A DNA stretch of 64,000 nt, taken from contig CAJFCV020000002.1 in assembly GCA_904066235.2 (NCBI GenBank), positions 7,192,001-7,256,000 of the forward strand. The letters run 5' to 3'. Below, piece by piece: positions 1 to 12,076 of the stretch. The stretch is from Bursaphelenchus xylophilus. Its lineage: Eukaryota > Nematoda > Chromadorea > Rhabditida > Aphelenchoididae. Every line of letters starts with the position of its first letter. The first letter of the stretch is position 1. The translations under genes and the position numbers were made by a program. A model generated the notes under the pieces. That model searched no databases, had not been told where the DNA came from, and saw nothing but the letters and a program-made list of their open reading frames with translations.

Positions 1-401
1 AGCTGCTCGACTTCTGGAGGCTGTTGTGTGCTGGGTAGTCATGGTTTGTTGGTAATTCTTTAATTGACGCTCATATTCTAGCTTATCCATCTCGTATTCT
101 TGTTGATAAACGCCCTTCTCCGCGTCCGGCGCTTCTCTCCACATCTGGCCGATAATTTTACCGATGTCCAAAAGTTGAACTTCAGGATTGTCCGCTCTGA
201 CCTTGGCCCACATCTTCCTGCTAAACCTCATGTATGGCACCAAAGGCCTTTCTGGTGGCTTGATCGGTCTGGGGTGCATGTCCTGAAAAAGAAAATCAGG
301 TCTTAACGCTGAAAAACCCTAAACGCCAACAAAAATATCATGAAACATACTCTGGTTGACCGGTTAGCCACCGCATTTTGTTGCCGTGGTGTGCGATGCA
401 T
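1..401 (-). CDS. swsn-3: SWI/SNF subunit SMARCE1/BAF57 homologue, HMG-box (5' end only)
   Basis: Two exons are visible: 351-401 (start codon, 17 codons, MHRTPRQQNAVANRSTR) and 1-282, which runs off the window. They join in phase 0 across a GTATGT...TTTTCAG intron. The second exon encodes a single HMG box beginning about residue 22 (KPPERPLVPYMRFSRKMW) followed by IGKIIGQMWREAPDAEKG and YQQEYEMDKLEYERQ, the closest resemblance being the BAF57 box (PPEKPLMPYMRYSRKVW). BAF57 is a DNA-bending core subunit of the BAF/SWI-SNF chromatin remodeller in the nucleus. The C-terminal coiled coil expected of the family lies outside the window. The Arg/Gln-rich leader is short compared with vertebrates. The symbol is by family resemblance. 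Confidence 0.82.
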
Positions 402-1948
402 TTGGAAGTAGCAGCAATCAAAATCTTTTCCAAATAATTAATTACAAAATTCACTAAATTTTTCTTTCACAAAATAAAAGCTCTTGGCATAATGTTTCAA
501 TAAATGGCGAATGAATGTTTTGGCGGTCATTCAAAAAATGCGGACCTTAAAGCAGAAAGAACCCAAGGCCTCTTTTAATGGAAGGAAAAGAAAGGGTCAT
601 TTCTGTCATTGTTTTCCTCGTTTTATAGTGTTACGTTTGTTTTAAATTTGGTTTCATTTCAAACCATTATAGTCCAACGGGAGGTGGATTACAGTATAAA
701 TTAGGGAGGTTGAATTACAGTATAAATTAAAATAATTTTTTAAAGATTGAGGTAAGCCTTGTTTAAGTTTTGTGTCGATATGTTAAAGGTTTGTCAACAA
801 TAAACAAAGATTGCTTATCAAGTGGGCTTACTCTCAATTTCAATATCAGGCCATAAATCAAATTTTGCAAGAAAGGAGGAACTTTCGTCACTTCTGTTTC
901 GAAAGCGGGGCCAAAACAAGCATGTTGGGTATTTGAACGTCCACTCGGCCACGCGGACGGAAGAAATAACGTGCATTTCTCTCAAGTACACGCGGTTTCG
1001 GAACACCCGGCTTTAGATAAGTAGGATTTGCTGACAAAAATTTTCAACCGATTCCAATATTTTTGTGTGTAACACGGACGAGACACGGCAGGGTTTTGTA
1101 TGTTTATTATAACAACCGAAGGCGTTCTTTTACTCTTTCTGATCTGTTTTTTTAAACGTTTTCAAGAATTTATAAATCTTTGTCTGTGTGCCTCTAGCAA
1201 GTAAGGAATTCGTATTTCAGTTACTCGATTGATTAAATTTAATTTCTTCTTTCCCATACGAAATGAGGGTTCTACATTACGATTTAATGTTATTGTTTAT
1301 AAGCAAAAAGACAGGCCTTGAAAAACCTTCGCACCTATAAATAAATGCATTACAAATCCAGGTTACCAACACCTTTTTGTTCTCGAATAACATGCCTTAT
1401 GAAGTCTGATATTTGGCCGATGACATTCTCATTTGAATGTCCTTAATCATTTATTTCCCTCACTCTGATGACAACAAACTGTCAGTCACTTGGTAATCGC
1501 CTCATCTCCAGAAATAAGAGTTTTACAAGGCCTTTATCAGTCCATTCGCACTTTCCCTTCCTCTTCATTTCATCAAATCCTAACTTTCATGAGGTCAAAT
1601 CTCCCGACCTCGTGGTGATGACCTCAAACTTACGACGTGCAACAAATCTGTTTCCTTTCCTGTGTCCAATGGCCTTATCATTTGAAAGGCGGGGAGAGGG
1701 GACAGCTTTGTGCCTGGGGGAGATCGGGGGTCGGGCGGAGAAAAGACCGAGAGTTCTCTCATGGATAAGTTGGAAGTGGTCGCGTCCAGTCTGTTGTGTA
1801 AAGGTCGTTGTATTTTCAAAAATTTTTTTTATTTACCTCCAATTTCGCGCACGTCATCGATATAATTACTTTTAATGGATCGGGGGATGGAAACATTTTC
1901 TGACAGCACTTATTGTTGGCAGTCTAAAGTAGCATTTTCTAGTTGAGG
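402..1948. other. Intergenic region between divergent SMARCE1 and glucose transporter genes
   Basis: I see no convincing gene here. Open frames of 60-135 codons are present on both strands but have no family resemblance, no intron signals and no start context. The stretch presumably holds both divergent promoters. A short imperfect direct repeat (GGAGGT...ATTACAGTATAAATTA, about 25 nt, twice) lies near 680-729. Several TTATCA/TGATAA-type sites occur between 1500 and 1700, which in nematodes could bind GATA factors; this last point is inference. Confidence 0.5.
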
Positions 1949-4175
1949 ATGACTGACATTGAAGGGGGCAAGTTGCCCTCGGGAACGGCAGATCAAAAGC
2001 AAAAATTGCTGGATGACAAAGAGACGGCCAGTAATCTGAATCCGACGGTCGATCCCTCCAAATTAGAGGTGAGTTTATTGTAAGCATTCTACTATTGGGG
2101 ATAAACTTTAATACAGTAATTGCACGTGCCGACGAGTCGCAATTTGGCGCGTATTATCAGAAATGATAAGGATGATAGCGTGCATTTGTTTTTTTGTTTT
2201 TTGGTGAAAACAAAGCGAGTGTCACTTGTTCATAGCTGGCTTTTGGCCTTTCCCTTAAATCTCTTCATTTTTCCCGTTTCCCACGTGTTTTTGGATGAAA
2301 TAAAATCTGGAACGTGGATAGTTTAAAGCAAAAGAATGGCCGATGTCCGTCCCCGAAGCCGGGCGCCCAGTCCGTCTGAAAAGAGTCCACTTCTGCCGTC
2401 CAAGGAACCAAAAAGGGTGGGGTTAAAATACGCTTCAGGCAATCACCATCTTTCCGGAATTCCATTTTCTGAGAATTACCGGAAATTTTATAATTAAATG
2501 GCTGTTGTAGTCATAGGATAATGATTGCAGGGAAGACTTACCAAATCTCTATTATTTGCCGTCATCGCTGTTACAGTAGGATCATCTTTCCAATTCGGTT
2601 ATCACATCGGTTGTGTCAACGCTCCAGGAGCGGTAAGTATGGCATTACAATAACCAATGCATCCTCAGCTGATCACCAACTGGTACAAACAATCTCACAA
2701 GCGCGTTTTCGGAGAACCCTTATCCAATGAAGCTGCTGATTTGCAATGGTCGATCACGGTTGGTATCTTTGCCGTTGGTGGAATGGTTGGAGGTCTGTTG
2801 TCTGGGTGGCTGGCGGATAAGATGGGCAGGAAGGGGGCTCTCCTCTTCAACAATATCTTCGCTCTTCTGGCTGCTGCTCTGATGTCTCTGGCCAAGTATG
2901 TTGACTTATATTACTTGCTGACAGCCGGTCGATTGATCATCGGTTTCTCATGCGGACTGAGTTCCGGCTTGGTCCCAATGTATCTGACCGAGGTCTCCCC
3001 CATCAACCTCCGAGGTGCTTTGGGCAGTGTCCATCAGTTGTTGGTCACCATCTCCATCCTCGTCTCCCAGATTCTTGGTCTCCCTTTCCTACTCGGAACC
3101 GCGGAACGATGGCCCTATATCTTCGGTGAGTCGATCATGTCGTCATTTACACTAAATAATAGCGTCACCCTTGACACTTGCTTAATGTAATTTTTTTCAG
3201 CGTTCACTGTGGTCCCCTGCATTTTCCAACTGATCACTCTCCCCTTGTGTCCCGAATCACCCAAACATAACCTTATCAATAAGGGTAACACCGAACAAGC
3301 CGAGAAGGATCTGAAGAAACTCCGAGACTCCAACGATGTCCATGTTGAGTTGGATCAAGTGAAAGAAGAAGCTGCCATCGCTCGCAATCAACCCAAAGTC
3401 ACTATCCCCCAGTTGTTCACGGGCGTTCTGAAGTGGCCCTTGTTCATTGCCATCATGATGATGTTCTCCCAGCAGTTCTCCGGTATCAACGTGGCCATGT
3501 TTTATTCGACCAAAGTGTTCCGCGATGCTGGATTACAAGGGAATGGTCCAATTTATGCGACAATTGCCATGGGAGCGATCAATGTGGCCCAGACGATCGT
3601 GTCCTTGTGGTTGGTCGATCATCCCAAGTTCGGAAGACGGTCTCTCCATCTGATTGGATTGATTGGAATGTTCATCTCGTCTCTTTTGATCGTCCTTTCC
3701 CTTACTGTTGCCGGTACCGATGGCAAAGGTCAGCCCGAGCATCAATGGGCCTCTTATGCGTCCATTGTCTTCGTTTTGCTCTTCGTCGTAGCATTCGCAA
3801 CCGGACCTGGTACGTTATTGCTAACTATCAACTACTGCATTTATTGGTTCCTTTAATCAGCTTCATTTAGGATCCATTCCTTGGTTCTTTGTCAGCGAGA
3901 TCTTCCCGTCTTCAGCCAGAGGAGCGGCTGCCTCGGTCGCTACTTTAGCCAACTGGCTAGCCAATTTCTTGGTTGGAATCTCATTTTTACCACTGAACGT
4001 AAGCTCCTTAAACAATCAGCAAGTCCTCTTTCAGAATGTCCTCGGACAATATTCATTCTTGGTCTTCTCGTTCCTGGTGGCCATCTTCATCGTATTTACC
4101 TACAAGTATGTCCCTGAAACGAAGGGAAAGACCCTCGACGAAATCAACAAGCAGATGAAAAAAAGAAGTCAATAG
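1949..4175 (+). CDS. fgt-1: Facilitated glucose transporter, GLUT/SLC2 family
   Basis: Exons: 1949-2068, 2531-2632, 2669-3125, 3201-3809, 3871-3998, 4035-4175; total 518 residues, the usual GLUT length. The protein is a 12-helix major facilitator that would carry hexose across the plasma membrane. Signatures in order: TM1 QFGYHIGCVNAPGA, the loop 2-3 motif GWLADKMGRK, helix-4 GRLIIGFSCGL, YLTEVSP, PESP at the end of the N-half, TM7 QQFSGIN, loop 8-9 FGRRS, TM10 GPGSIPWFF, and C-terminal PETKG. The usual QQLSGIN is QQFSGIN here. A poly(A) signal-like AATAAA is near 4287. A second possible first exon (2336-2416) is listed separately. C. elegans FGT-1 is the natural reference; assignment is by motif, not search. 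Confidence 0.92.
2336..2416 (+). CDS. Possible alternative first exon of the glucose transporter
   Basis: Lying in the first intron, this 27-codon open stretch starts with ATG and reads MADVRPRSRAPSPSEKSPLL then PSKEPKR. It ends in phase 0 at AGG|GTGGGG, exactly the phase needed to join the second exon at 2531, as the upstream first exon also does. It would give a transporter with a different cytosolic N-terminus, possibly from its own promoter. The donor is weak, so the call is tentative. Confidence 0.4.
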
Positions 4176-4367
4176 AAAAATAGTTCTAGTTCTCATCCTC
4201 TCATACTAATAATTTTATTTCTATTTCTGTAACAAACTCGATGAATATTTAAGGTTTATTATACTGCCAGGGCTTAATCGTTAAAATAATAAACAATTAT
4301 TATTCGAATTAGTTTATTTACAATGATATAAATACAACAGTATTGTTAGTAACTAAAATTACAATGA

Positions 4368-7300
4368 CTAGCTGAGTTCGAACCCAGTTTCTGCGTGAAT
4401 GGCATACCGTAATTTCTCAAGTAGAATAGATTTCTTCGCGTAGTTAGGAAGTTTTAGGAGGTTAAAGCAGGTAGAAGCCGTAGGTAATCTGTTCGGATTC
4501 TTACGCTTTATGGCCAAAAACCCTCGAATTACCGAGCCAAGGGTATCTCCTTGATCCTAAAATACGGTTTCAATGTACTGATTTATATTCTTACATTATC
4601 ATCGGACGTTTCCACACATCGAATAGAAAATGGAGGCTCAAGATAAGCGAATCCGAGAAGAGGGGGTCTAGAGCAACTTGTTCCAAACTGAAATTGATCA
4701 TCTTACAGCCCCTCTTGTGCGTACCTTCAAGAACAAATGCCTTTCTTCTGGTGTAAAGTCTTTCTCTAATACCTCCCATAACCATCGGATAACTCGATGA
4801 TTGCTGTGGAATCCTCCAAAGTATTGCGTGTGTCTTTTCAAGTCATCCAAATCGATGTCGCTGGAAAGGATACATTTAGCCGTTCGAATGCAACACCTAC
4901 TGCACTTACTCATTCTGCCCCGATACTAGATACTGCAACTCGACTGGAGTGAAGAGACTGAGGAGTTGTGGAGCGATGATGGCTCGAAACCCTTCAACAA
5001 ATTTCTGACACTGCTCCTGAGTCTGATGCACAACTCGATACAAGGCCATTCGATGTATGTAAGATATCCTGAAGGATTACAACTCTTCCGCCACAGACTT
5101 ACTTATTAATATTATTAACAGTAATATTCCCTCCTCCAGCAATTAATTCATGTGTTTCTACCTGCAAATCTCGTAATACTTGTAGACCGCTTACCTTTCC
5201 TAGAACTTCTTCACTGAAGGCAAACGTTAATCCGAGATCTTCAACATCTCCGTCGTAATGTTTGACAAAGGTGAGGTTCTTGTACAACTCTGGGTCTAGC
5301 GATGACAATTCGTCAAAAGCCCACAATTTTTTCTTCAACACAGCTGCCAACAGTACTGGAGCCAGATGTAAATCAATACATATCCCTTCGTATACTGCCT
5401 TTCCGAGCATCTTCCCAACAAACTCGAATAGATTCAGATGATTCTCGTGAATGTATGATGTTGATGAAGGATAGAGTACGTTGTTTGCAGTGTTCTTGAA
5501 CAAATTAAGCCCGGGATCGAACACTTTCTTCAGGGTTAGCTCCAAGAATTCCTTGAAGACGCCATCTTGATCAATCCCGACTTCGGGCAATCCTTGATAA
5601 TTAACGAACTTCACCCGGATGATCCCCTTCAACTCTCTTGAGCTCAGATCCGAGAGTTGAACAAACCCGTCCTCCAGAAGTCGATCACGGTGAACTTCGA
5701 TAATCTTGGCTTCATGCCTTACAGACGACTTGTCCTTTTGGATTAGTTTTCTGAAGAGAAGGATTCGTTGTTTTATCGAGACGGAATGAGGAAGCATCTG
5801 CATTAAACGTTGAGATCTTGTTGTGCCTTTCTCAAATTCAGCTACAATTTGTGTAGCTTTTACATCTCTAAAACAAACAAATTAAATAAAAAATAACCGT
5901 AACTAGGACCTACTTGACAATCCAGAAGTCGTTCGTTGGAGCAAAAGATTTCCTGCTGTCTCTCATCAACAACAACGAATTTAATTGGTACACACTTTGA
6001 AAGAGGATATCAGCTGGATGCTGGTCATCGTAATCTGAGAGAAACTTTCTATGTAGATGCTCAACTTACGCAACATTTCCTCCCAGATACACCGAAAACA
6101 AAAAGTATTAAGAAAGGAAGATATCTCGCAAAGATGCTTCAAAGTAAACGGCTTCTGATTCTCATACAATTCTTTTTCGTCCAGAATTCTAAACAAATTC
6201 AAACACTAAACATACACACTCACGAAATCAGAGAATGCGCGGCTTCTGCAAATAATTCTAAAGGTGAAGAGTAGGGCAAGCTGACATTCGGATCCAATGT
6301 TAGTAGTTTCCAGTAGCTCTCGACCCCTCCTTCGTTTATAAACTCCCACAAACTTGCAAGGATCTTCTCATTCCGACATAACCCTACAAATAATTATTTG
6401 TTCAATGTACTCACTAGCAATAAGTCGCGTAAACGATTAACATACCGCTTAGAACGTCCGGTTTCTTAGCTCGGAAAGTCGTTATTAATATCTGATACAA
6501 CTTGCAGACCTCCGCGATCTGAATATTGTTGGGCAAATCAACGGTTGACGGAACTCCTTTAGCCGACATTACCTTGATGACTTCTAAATCTTAACAAAAT
6601 TGAAATTAAAAACTAACTTTGCACAAAATCAAAGCCGGAGCTTTCCTTTTGCTGAGTTTTCGTCGTCTTCTTCTCATCCATGGCGTTTGATTTAAGGATA
6701 ACACCAAACAATTGATCCACCATATTTTTTGACCATAACAATTCGACTTGATACTGTACTCGATTCGAAGCTGCCTGGGATCTAAATGACACGTCATTTT
6801 ACTTCTTTATCCCTCACCCTTCATCTAGTCGCTGACCAGTCCATCCCAGAACAGAATGGAAATACTTTTTGTTGAAGACTCTCTCCTGGCAATGTTCCAG
6901 GATATAATTAACAGCTGAAGTCCATGCCTCCACGTTTCTGTCAAATAATCCCTTTGTCGTAATTGTTAATTCTACAAAATTGCCCAGGAAATTAACGGAC
7001 ACGACAACATTATCCAATGCTAGCTTTCCATTAGTTGATCTCGACAAAATCCGTTTAAACACAAGCTCCGGTTCAAAGTTTTGGAGGGTCTAAATACATA
7101 AAGCCAAGGTATTCAAATTTACGTCAGGTGTCAAGGCAGAATAGAAGGCGGGGCAAACAAAGATTCGATCCAGCAGCATGTCAATTCCTTCTTCTGACCA
7201 CGCATTTGATTTTAGGATTCTAAACATAACTACTTGATTAAATGGAATAATTACCTGAATACGAACAAGGCCAGATGATTCAAAGAATTATGGGGAAGCG

Positions 7301-8110
7301 CCGTTTTCGTTCCCTTAAGTCCATTAGAAATGACAGTCTAAAATACCCCAACAATAAACTGATACGTACTGAAAGGTTAATAAATTCGACCTTATCCATC
7401 AGCCCATGAATCATTTTTAGGCAAAGACTTTCCATAACTTTCCGAATGGCCGGTTCTTTTACTACGCCCCATTGAGAAGGATCACTATAAACATCCAAAA
7501 ATTCTATCAAAGAAATCGCCATCTTCAATTGGACTATGTGCTCAACCTAAAACAGCAAAAAAACATCCCATGAAGAATTACTTCGCACTTACATTCAACC
7601 TTGAAAGGAATGTAGAAACAAAAGAAAAGGCATTCTGAATAAATTGTGATGCTGGTTGAATGTACTGAACAGAAAGGAACAAAGTGGCGAACGAATACGA
7701 CTTGTTATTGCTTGTAATCGACTTGACCAGTACTTTAAAATAATGACATACCACCTGAACAATCAAAATTAGTAATATGTCATCTTACGTCGTTGTTGAG
7801 GGAGTTCTTGAATAGCCCCGAAAAGAAAAGTTTCCCATATTTGAGCAGCTTTGTGTTTCCATTTACTTTCATACCATCATTGCCAAACGCCTCATGGAAC
7901 TCATTTCTAAAACATTGAAGAAGGAAATAAGAAGCGGATAATTAAAACCTACAAAACTTTTCGCCGGAGATCTTTTCGAACTAGATATCCCCTTGCAACT
8001 GCCCCAATCGCTGAGAACAGTACTTGTCGGACCCGTTCTTGTTCTCGCTCCTTGCGTTCTTGTTGAGAACGCTCAAGAAAACGTTGCTGGTCCAAGTTTA
8101 TAAAGGCCAT
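4368..8110 (-). CDS. oxi-1: HECT E3 ubiquitin ligase, UBE3B type
   Basis: Seventeen exons: 7953-8110, 7789-7906, 7593-7754, 7370-7546, 7255-7337, 7123-7219, 6818-7089, 6618-6781, 6446-6583, 6224-6383, 6070-6188, 5914-6034, 5103-5867, 4910-5068, 4725-4860, 4595-4687, 4368-4556; 1036 residues and all phases close. It attaches ubiquitin to substrates through a thioester. The first exon holds an IQ-like helix ([20 protein letters not shown]), the mark of UBE3B. The HECT domain fills the C-terminal third: [53 protein letters not shown], then YFGGFH and [17 protein letters not shown]. The catalytic Cys is about residue 1004 in [12 protein letters not shown], and the end is ETGFELS, as in human UBE3B. 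Introns are 33-62 nt. C. elegans OXI-1 is the likely counterpart. Confidence 0.93.
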
Positions 8111-8395
8111 AATCAGTTACACATGTTTACGAAAAACGGACGACATCGGCACCTTCATAAATTTACCAGTCGATAAAAGTTTTGGCAAAGACAAAAAAAA
8201 TAATAATTAATTTTCCGCGAATTGCGCCCGAGCTATTTAATTCTCCGCTAAATTCGCTCTTCTTATCAATCTTTTGGCATTTCGATATTGTCCTAGTTTT
8301 TTATTTTTGCATCATATTTTCCGCAAACCCGGATTTCCAGCCGAGTGAGCAACATTATTTTTCCTTATTTGTATGATTAAAATAGTGTTTTAACC

Positions 8396-8718
8396 ATGGT
8401 TGACGTCGATGAAACAATTAAACGAATCCAATCCCAGAAAGGAGTTACTGGTGTTCTGATTATGGACATAAATGGTAATGTTGCTTTCTTTCTTATCGAT
8501 ATCTTTTAGGGAGGCCAATTAGATCCACATTTGATGAGGAGGCGACCGCTCAATACTCTGATCATCTTCACGAACTTTGTGATAAATCCCGTAACGTCGT
8601 CAAGGATCTCGACCAAACGAACGACCTCTCTTTCTTGAGGTTGCGTACAAAGAACAACGAGATTATTGTGGCTCCCGATCGTGATTATCTTATAGCCGTG
8701 GTTTCGAACAAACCTTGA
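8396..8718 (+). CDS. dyrb-1: Dynein light chain, roadblock/LC7 family
   Basis: Exons 8396-8474 and 8510-8718 encode 95 residues, the normal roadblock length. This subunit dimerises and binds the cytoplasmic dynein intermediate chain. The sequence starts MVDVDETIKRIQSQKGVTGV and continues LIMDINGRPIRSTFD, LRLRTKNNEIIVAPDRDYL, IAVVSNKP, each block matching DYNLRB1 (IxRIxxxxGVxGxIVxNxeGxPIrsT, FLRIRSKKNEIMVAPDKDY). The intron is 35 nt. An AATAAA signal is near 8787, and the next gene starts about 170 nt beyond the stop, consistent with a two-gene operon. Confidence 0.93.
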
Positions 8719-8890
8719 CGCGTCATCTCCAAACGAGTTGAAAATGACGTTATGTAATTATTGCCTGTACTTGTGTGTATATCTCAATAAATTGGTATTC
8801 AACCTATTCGTGCTGAGAAGCGTAGTGTGTTTTTTGCACTTCCTTATTTTTATTGTTTATCGATTTAATGGTTTAATGATTATAAATTAG

Positions 8891-10908
8891 ATGTCTTGGT
8901 TATTCGGAGTCAAGCCACAGCCTCCCGTGCCACCTCCACAACCTGAGGGAGGGCAGCAGGGAGCTGCTCCACCTCAGGGTTCAGCGAAGGGAGATGGGTC
9001 TCAATTCAATTACTCCTTTGATTCAACTGCCTTGGAAAGAGCTGCTCGTGCTGCTAAGGAACTGGAGTCTTCTTCCAATGCGAAACAAGCGTTGGAACTG
9101 TCTAGATTACAAGAGATCACGAAGCAGAAAGAACTTGAAGTCCAACAGAAGGTAAGATGTAATACATTTCTATTAAAGTATTTGTAGCAAATTGAAGCCC
9201 AAATTGCTTCGATGAAGGCAGAAGGAGCCCGGTTAGCAGAAGAAGAACGAAGGAAAACTTTACAGAAGGAAACTGAGCATGCGAATTCGGTAAGCTGTTT
9301 TATATTGATGAGTTCTGTGTTTAGAGAGCTCAATATCAAGATCAACTGGCCAGAAAGCGGGCTGAAGATGAACTTAAGCTCAAGGCCGCGATGCAAGAAG
9401 AGGCGTTACGGAAGCAGGAGGAGTCAATTAAGAAACAGGAAGCTCTCAGAAAACAAACAATTGAACATGAACTTCAGCTTAGACATAAATTAGACCTTGA
9501 GAGAATTCAAGCCGAAGTTCAAGCTAAAGCGAAGGCGGCTAGGGAGAACCGGGATGTCAATTTGGAGATGATGAAAGCAAGTGAAGAAGAGCATAGAAAG
9601 ACAATAGTCGAACAAATCAAGTGAGAATCTGTTTTTGGTCGTCTTTATTTTCGATTTTGTTTTAGAACAAGTGGAGCTGTTATTGGTGCCGGACTTCAAG
9701 AGTTTATAAATGACAAAACAAAAGTTTTAACAACTGTTGGAGGTCTCACCGCCTTGGCTGTCGGATGGTACACAGCCAAGAGAGGGACTGGAGTGGTAGC
9801 AAAATATGTTGATGCCAGGCTTGGGAAGCCTTCCTTGGTTAGAGAAACCTCCAGAATAACTCCATTCGAGTTGGCAAAACATCCTATTAAATCTGTAAAG
9901 GGGCTGATGAGAAGGTCAACCGACCCCTTGGAGGGGGTTGTGTTGAATGTAAGTTCGTGTGTTCTCTCTATAGAGCCTCACCATTATAGCCTAACCTTGA
10001 AGCCCGCCTTCGTGATGTTGCTATTACCACTATGCACACCAAAAGAAATAACGGATTATTCAGAAACGTTCTGTTTTATGGTCCGCCAGGTACTGGTAAA
10101 ACCATGTTTGCCAAGGGGTTGGCCAAGCATTCTGGCTTGGATTATGCCATTATGACCGGAGGTGATGTCGCTCCTATGGGAAGAGATGGAGTTTCTGCCA
10201 TTCATAAGGTGTTTGATTGGGCAGAGAGCTCGAGAAAAGGGTATGTATTAAAATGTATATTTCTGGTAGCCCAAAACCCATTTAACTTTATTCTTTTTCA
10301 GCTTGGTATTGTTTGTTGATGAAGCTGATGCTTTCCTGAGAAAACGATCGACTGAACAGATCAGCGAAGATGTCCGGGCCATGTTAAATGCATTTCTCTA
10401 CAGAACCGGAGAGCAGAGTCGTCATTTTATGTTGATATTGGCCAGTAATCAGCCGGAACAATTTGATTGGGCCGTAAATGATCGGCTTGATGAACTTGTT
10501 GAATTCGACCTGCCAGGCCGTGAAGAAAGAGAACGTATCCTTCTCCAATATTTTAACGAATTCATTTCCAAACCGGCGACTGAGGGCTCCAGAAAACAAC
10601 GTCTGAAGATCGGAAAGTTCGATTGGATCAAGAAGATGGAGGAGATCAGCAAAGTTACCGAAGGAATGTCTGGCCGTGAACTCTCCAAGTTGGTATTGGG
10701 ATGGCAGGCAAGCGCTTATGCTTCAAAAGACGGTTTCCTAACCGAAGAAATCATCGATCGAAACACTAAGGAGACGATCAAACAGCACGAACGGAAGATG
10801 GAGTGGCTAGCCCTCGAGGGATTTAAGGCCGGTTCAAAAACTTTGACCCCACCTTCTTTCAAGCACGAAGCCATCGAAGCCAAGCTTAAGAAGGAGACTG
10901 CCTTCTAA
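8891..10908 (+). CDS. atad-3: Mitochondrial AAA ATPase ATAD3
   Basis: Exons 8891-9151, 9188-9289, 9325-9620, 9666-9948, 9990-10240, 10302-10908 give 599 residues, close to human ATAD3A. ATAD3 spans the inner mitochondrial membrane and supports nucleoid organisation and membrane contacts. Order: Pro/Gly/Gln-rich N-terminus; long Glu/Lys coiled coil (about residues 45-215); hydrophobic membrane segment around [17 protein letters not shown] domain with Walker A GPPGTGKT (345-352), [11 protein letters not shown], and Walker [12 protein letters not shown] (399-409), then [19 protein letters not shown] and [12 protein letters not shown]. The ATG follows directly on an AG acceptor (ATTAG|ATG), as expected for a trans-spliced downstream operon gene; roadblock lies immediately upstream. 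AATAAA is near 10971. Confidence 0.95.
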
Positions 10909-11023
10909 TCCGGCTTCAATTCCCATTTTATTTAGGATGTTATAGAACATTTGTTATGTTATTTTTGTTGAATAAATTTTTGTTATACGAGGAAAACTTT
11001 TATTGAAATTTTGCCAACGGGTA

Positions 11024-11250
11024 TCATGGCTGCATCTCATCATCTACCTCGGTCACACAACATATGTTGGATACACATCGGTTGAAATGGAAGGATCCCA
11101 GGCACACACATATCAAACATCCAAACGAACAGATCAGGCCGAGAACGCAGAATAAAGAGACAAAGTAAAGGTTCTGCAAGTACGATTTAACGGATACATG
11201 CAGTCATATACCTGGGTCCAATTGTAAATCGAGTCCTCGAAGATTTCCAT
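11024..11250 (-). CDS. 62-residue Cys-rich single-pass membrane peptide
   Basis: Exons 11212-11250 and 11024-11173 join in phase 0. The product starts MEIFEDSIYNWTQ, then NLYFVSLFCVLGLICSFGCL as a membrane helix, and ends TEVDDEMQP. Eight cysteines lie in or just after the helix, including a CC pair, so palmitoylation is possible. I recognise no family. Support for a real gene: canonical GTATAT...TTGCAG intron of 38 nt, ATG start, hydrophobic helix, and location about 130 nt after the next gene of a same-strand run. It would be missed by length-filtered gene finders. Confidence 0.55.
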
Positions 11251-11381
11251 GTGAAAGAAACGACCCAAGAAGTCGAGATTCGGTTTTCACATTTCGAACA
11301 TCCCCCAGGGGATTAGAACGGCAAGATTTAAATTCTGTTTATTCACTAAATCTTTCGAATACAAAGCATAAATCCATTAAC

Positions 11382-11656
11382 CTAGGAGAGACCGGCGCGG
11401 GCCAAGGCGTCATTGAGAACATTCTGCTTCTCACGGTGTTTCTCGGCTTCAAGTTTGCGGGCCTTACGGTTGCTGTTCCACTTGAAGGCGAAGAAGATAC
11501 CGACATAGGTCAGAAGGGCGGCGCGGCAAATGTTCTGACGGCCTGCAAAAGATATAGTAACGAAAAAACAAAATTACCAAAGTGTTCATGAGGGTTCAAG
11601 TACAAATTCTTGGTTTGTCTGAACGACTGGAGGATTCCACGAGCAGCGTCCGCCAT
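11382..11656 (-). CDS. Small mitochondrial-type membrane protein, DAPIT/ATP5MK-like (tentative)
   Basis: Exons 11578-11656 and 11382-11542 encode 79 residues. It starts MADAARGILQSFRQTKNLYL, then NPHEHFGRQNICRAALLTYV and GIFFAFKWNSNRKARKLEAE. The layout resembles the short F1Fo-ATP-synthase accessory protein DAPIT/USMG5 (fold: F..Y...TLTGR.N...ATY..I....K.R): an N-terminal segment, G-R-x-N, one membrane helix ending in aromatic residues, then a basic tail. The match is by pattern only and the C-terminal helix is longer than in DAPIT, so another small inner-membrane or respiratory-complex subunit is possible. An AG acceptor (TTTCAG) lies just upstream of the ATG. Confidence 0.6.
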
Positions 11657-12076
11657 TTTTGGTCTGAAAAATAACGTAAGACAATCAGAATGAACTCAAC
11701 CCCGAAAATTCAATCTCAGTAAACTCTAAGGTATCACAACGTCAATTAACATGTTCGTATATTCTGCGTTGCGAAAAAATCATTTTATTATTAATATTTA
11801 TATAAAATAAGGTAAGACGAAAAAAGTTCAGTTAAAAAAACAAATCTGAGGGACCAAGGTTTAAACGTGAAGGTGTTTCAAGGTAATACAATTTTGAAAA
11901 CAAATTAACAATACACCAATACCAGCTCTCAGATTGAGCTTCAAAAGGATCAGATTTTTCAGAAAATTTAGTGTCTGGAAGACGAATATGGTGAAAAGAT
12001 AAAATAAATTGACAAAAACGTTTAAATGCGCATTACTTGTGTTGCAGTAGGCATAAATCCGTCAGTAAAACATAAA

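Noticed and set aside
818..1016. Paired 62-64 codon frames on opposite strands near 0.9 kb
   Set aside because: Complementary shadows of each other; no homology or signals.
1468..1875. 135-codon open frame upstream of the glucose transporter
   Set aside because: No family resemblance, no splice or start context, and composition unlike the neighbouring genes; treated as promoter.
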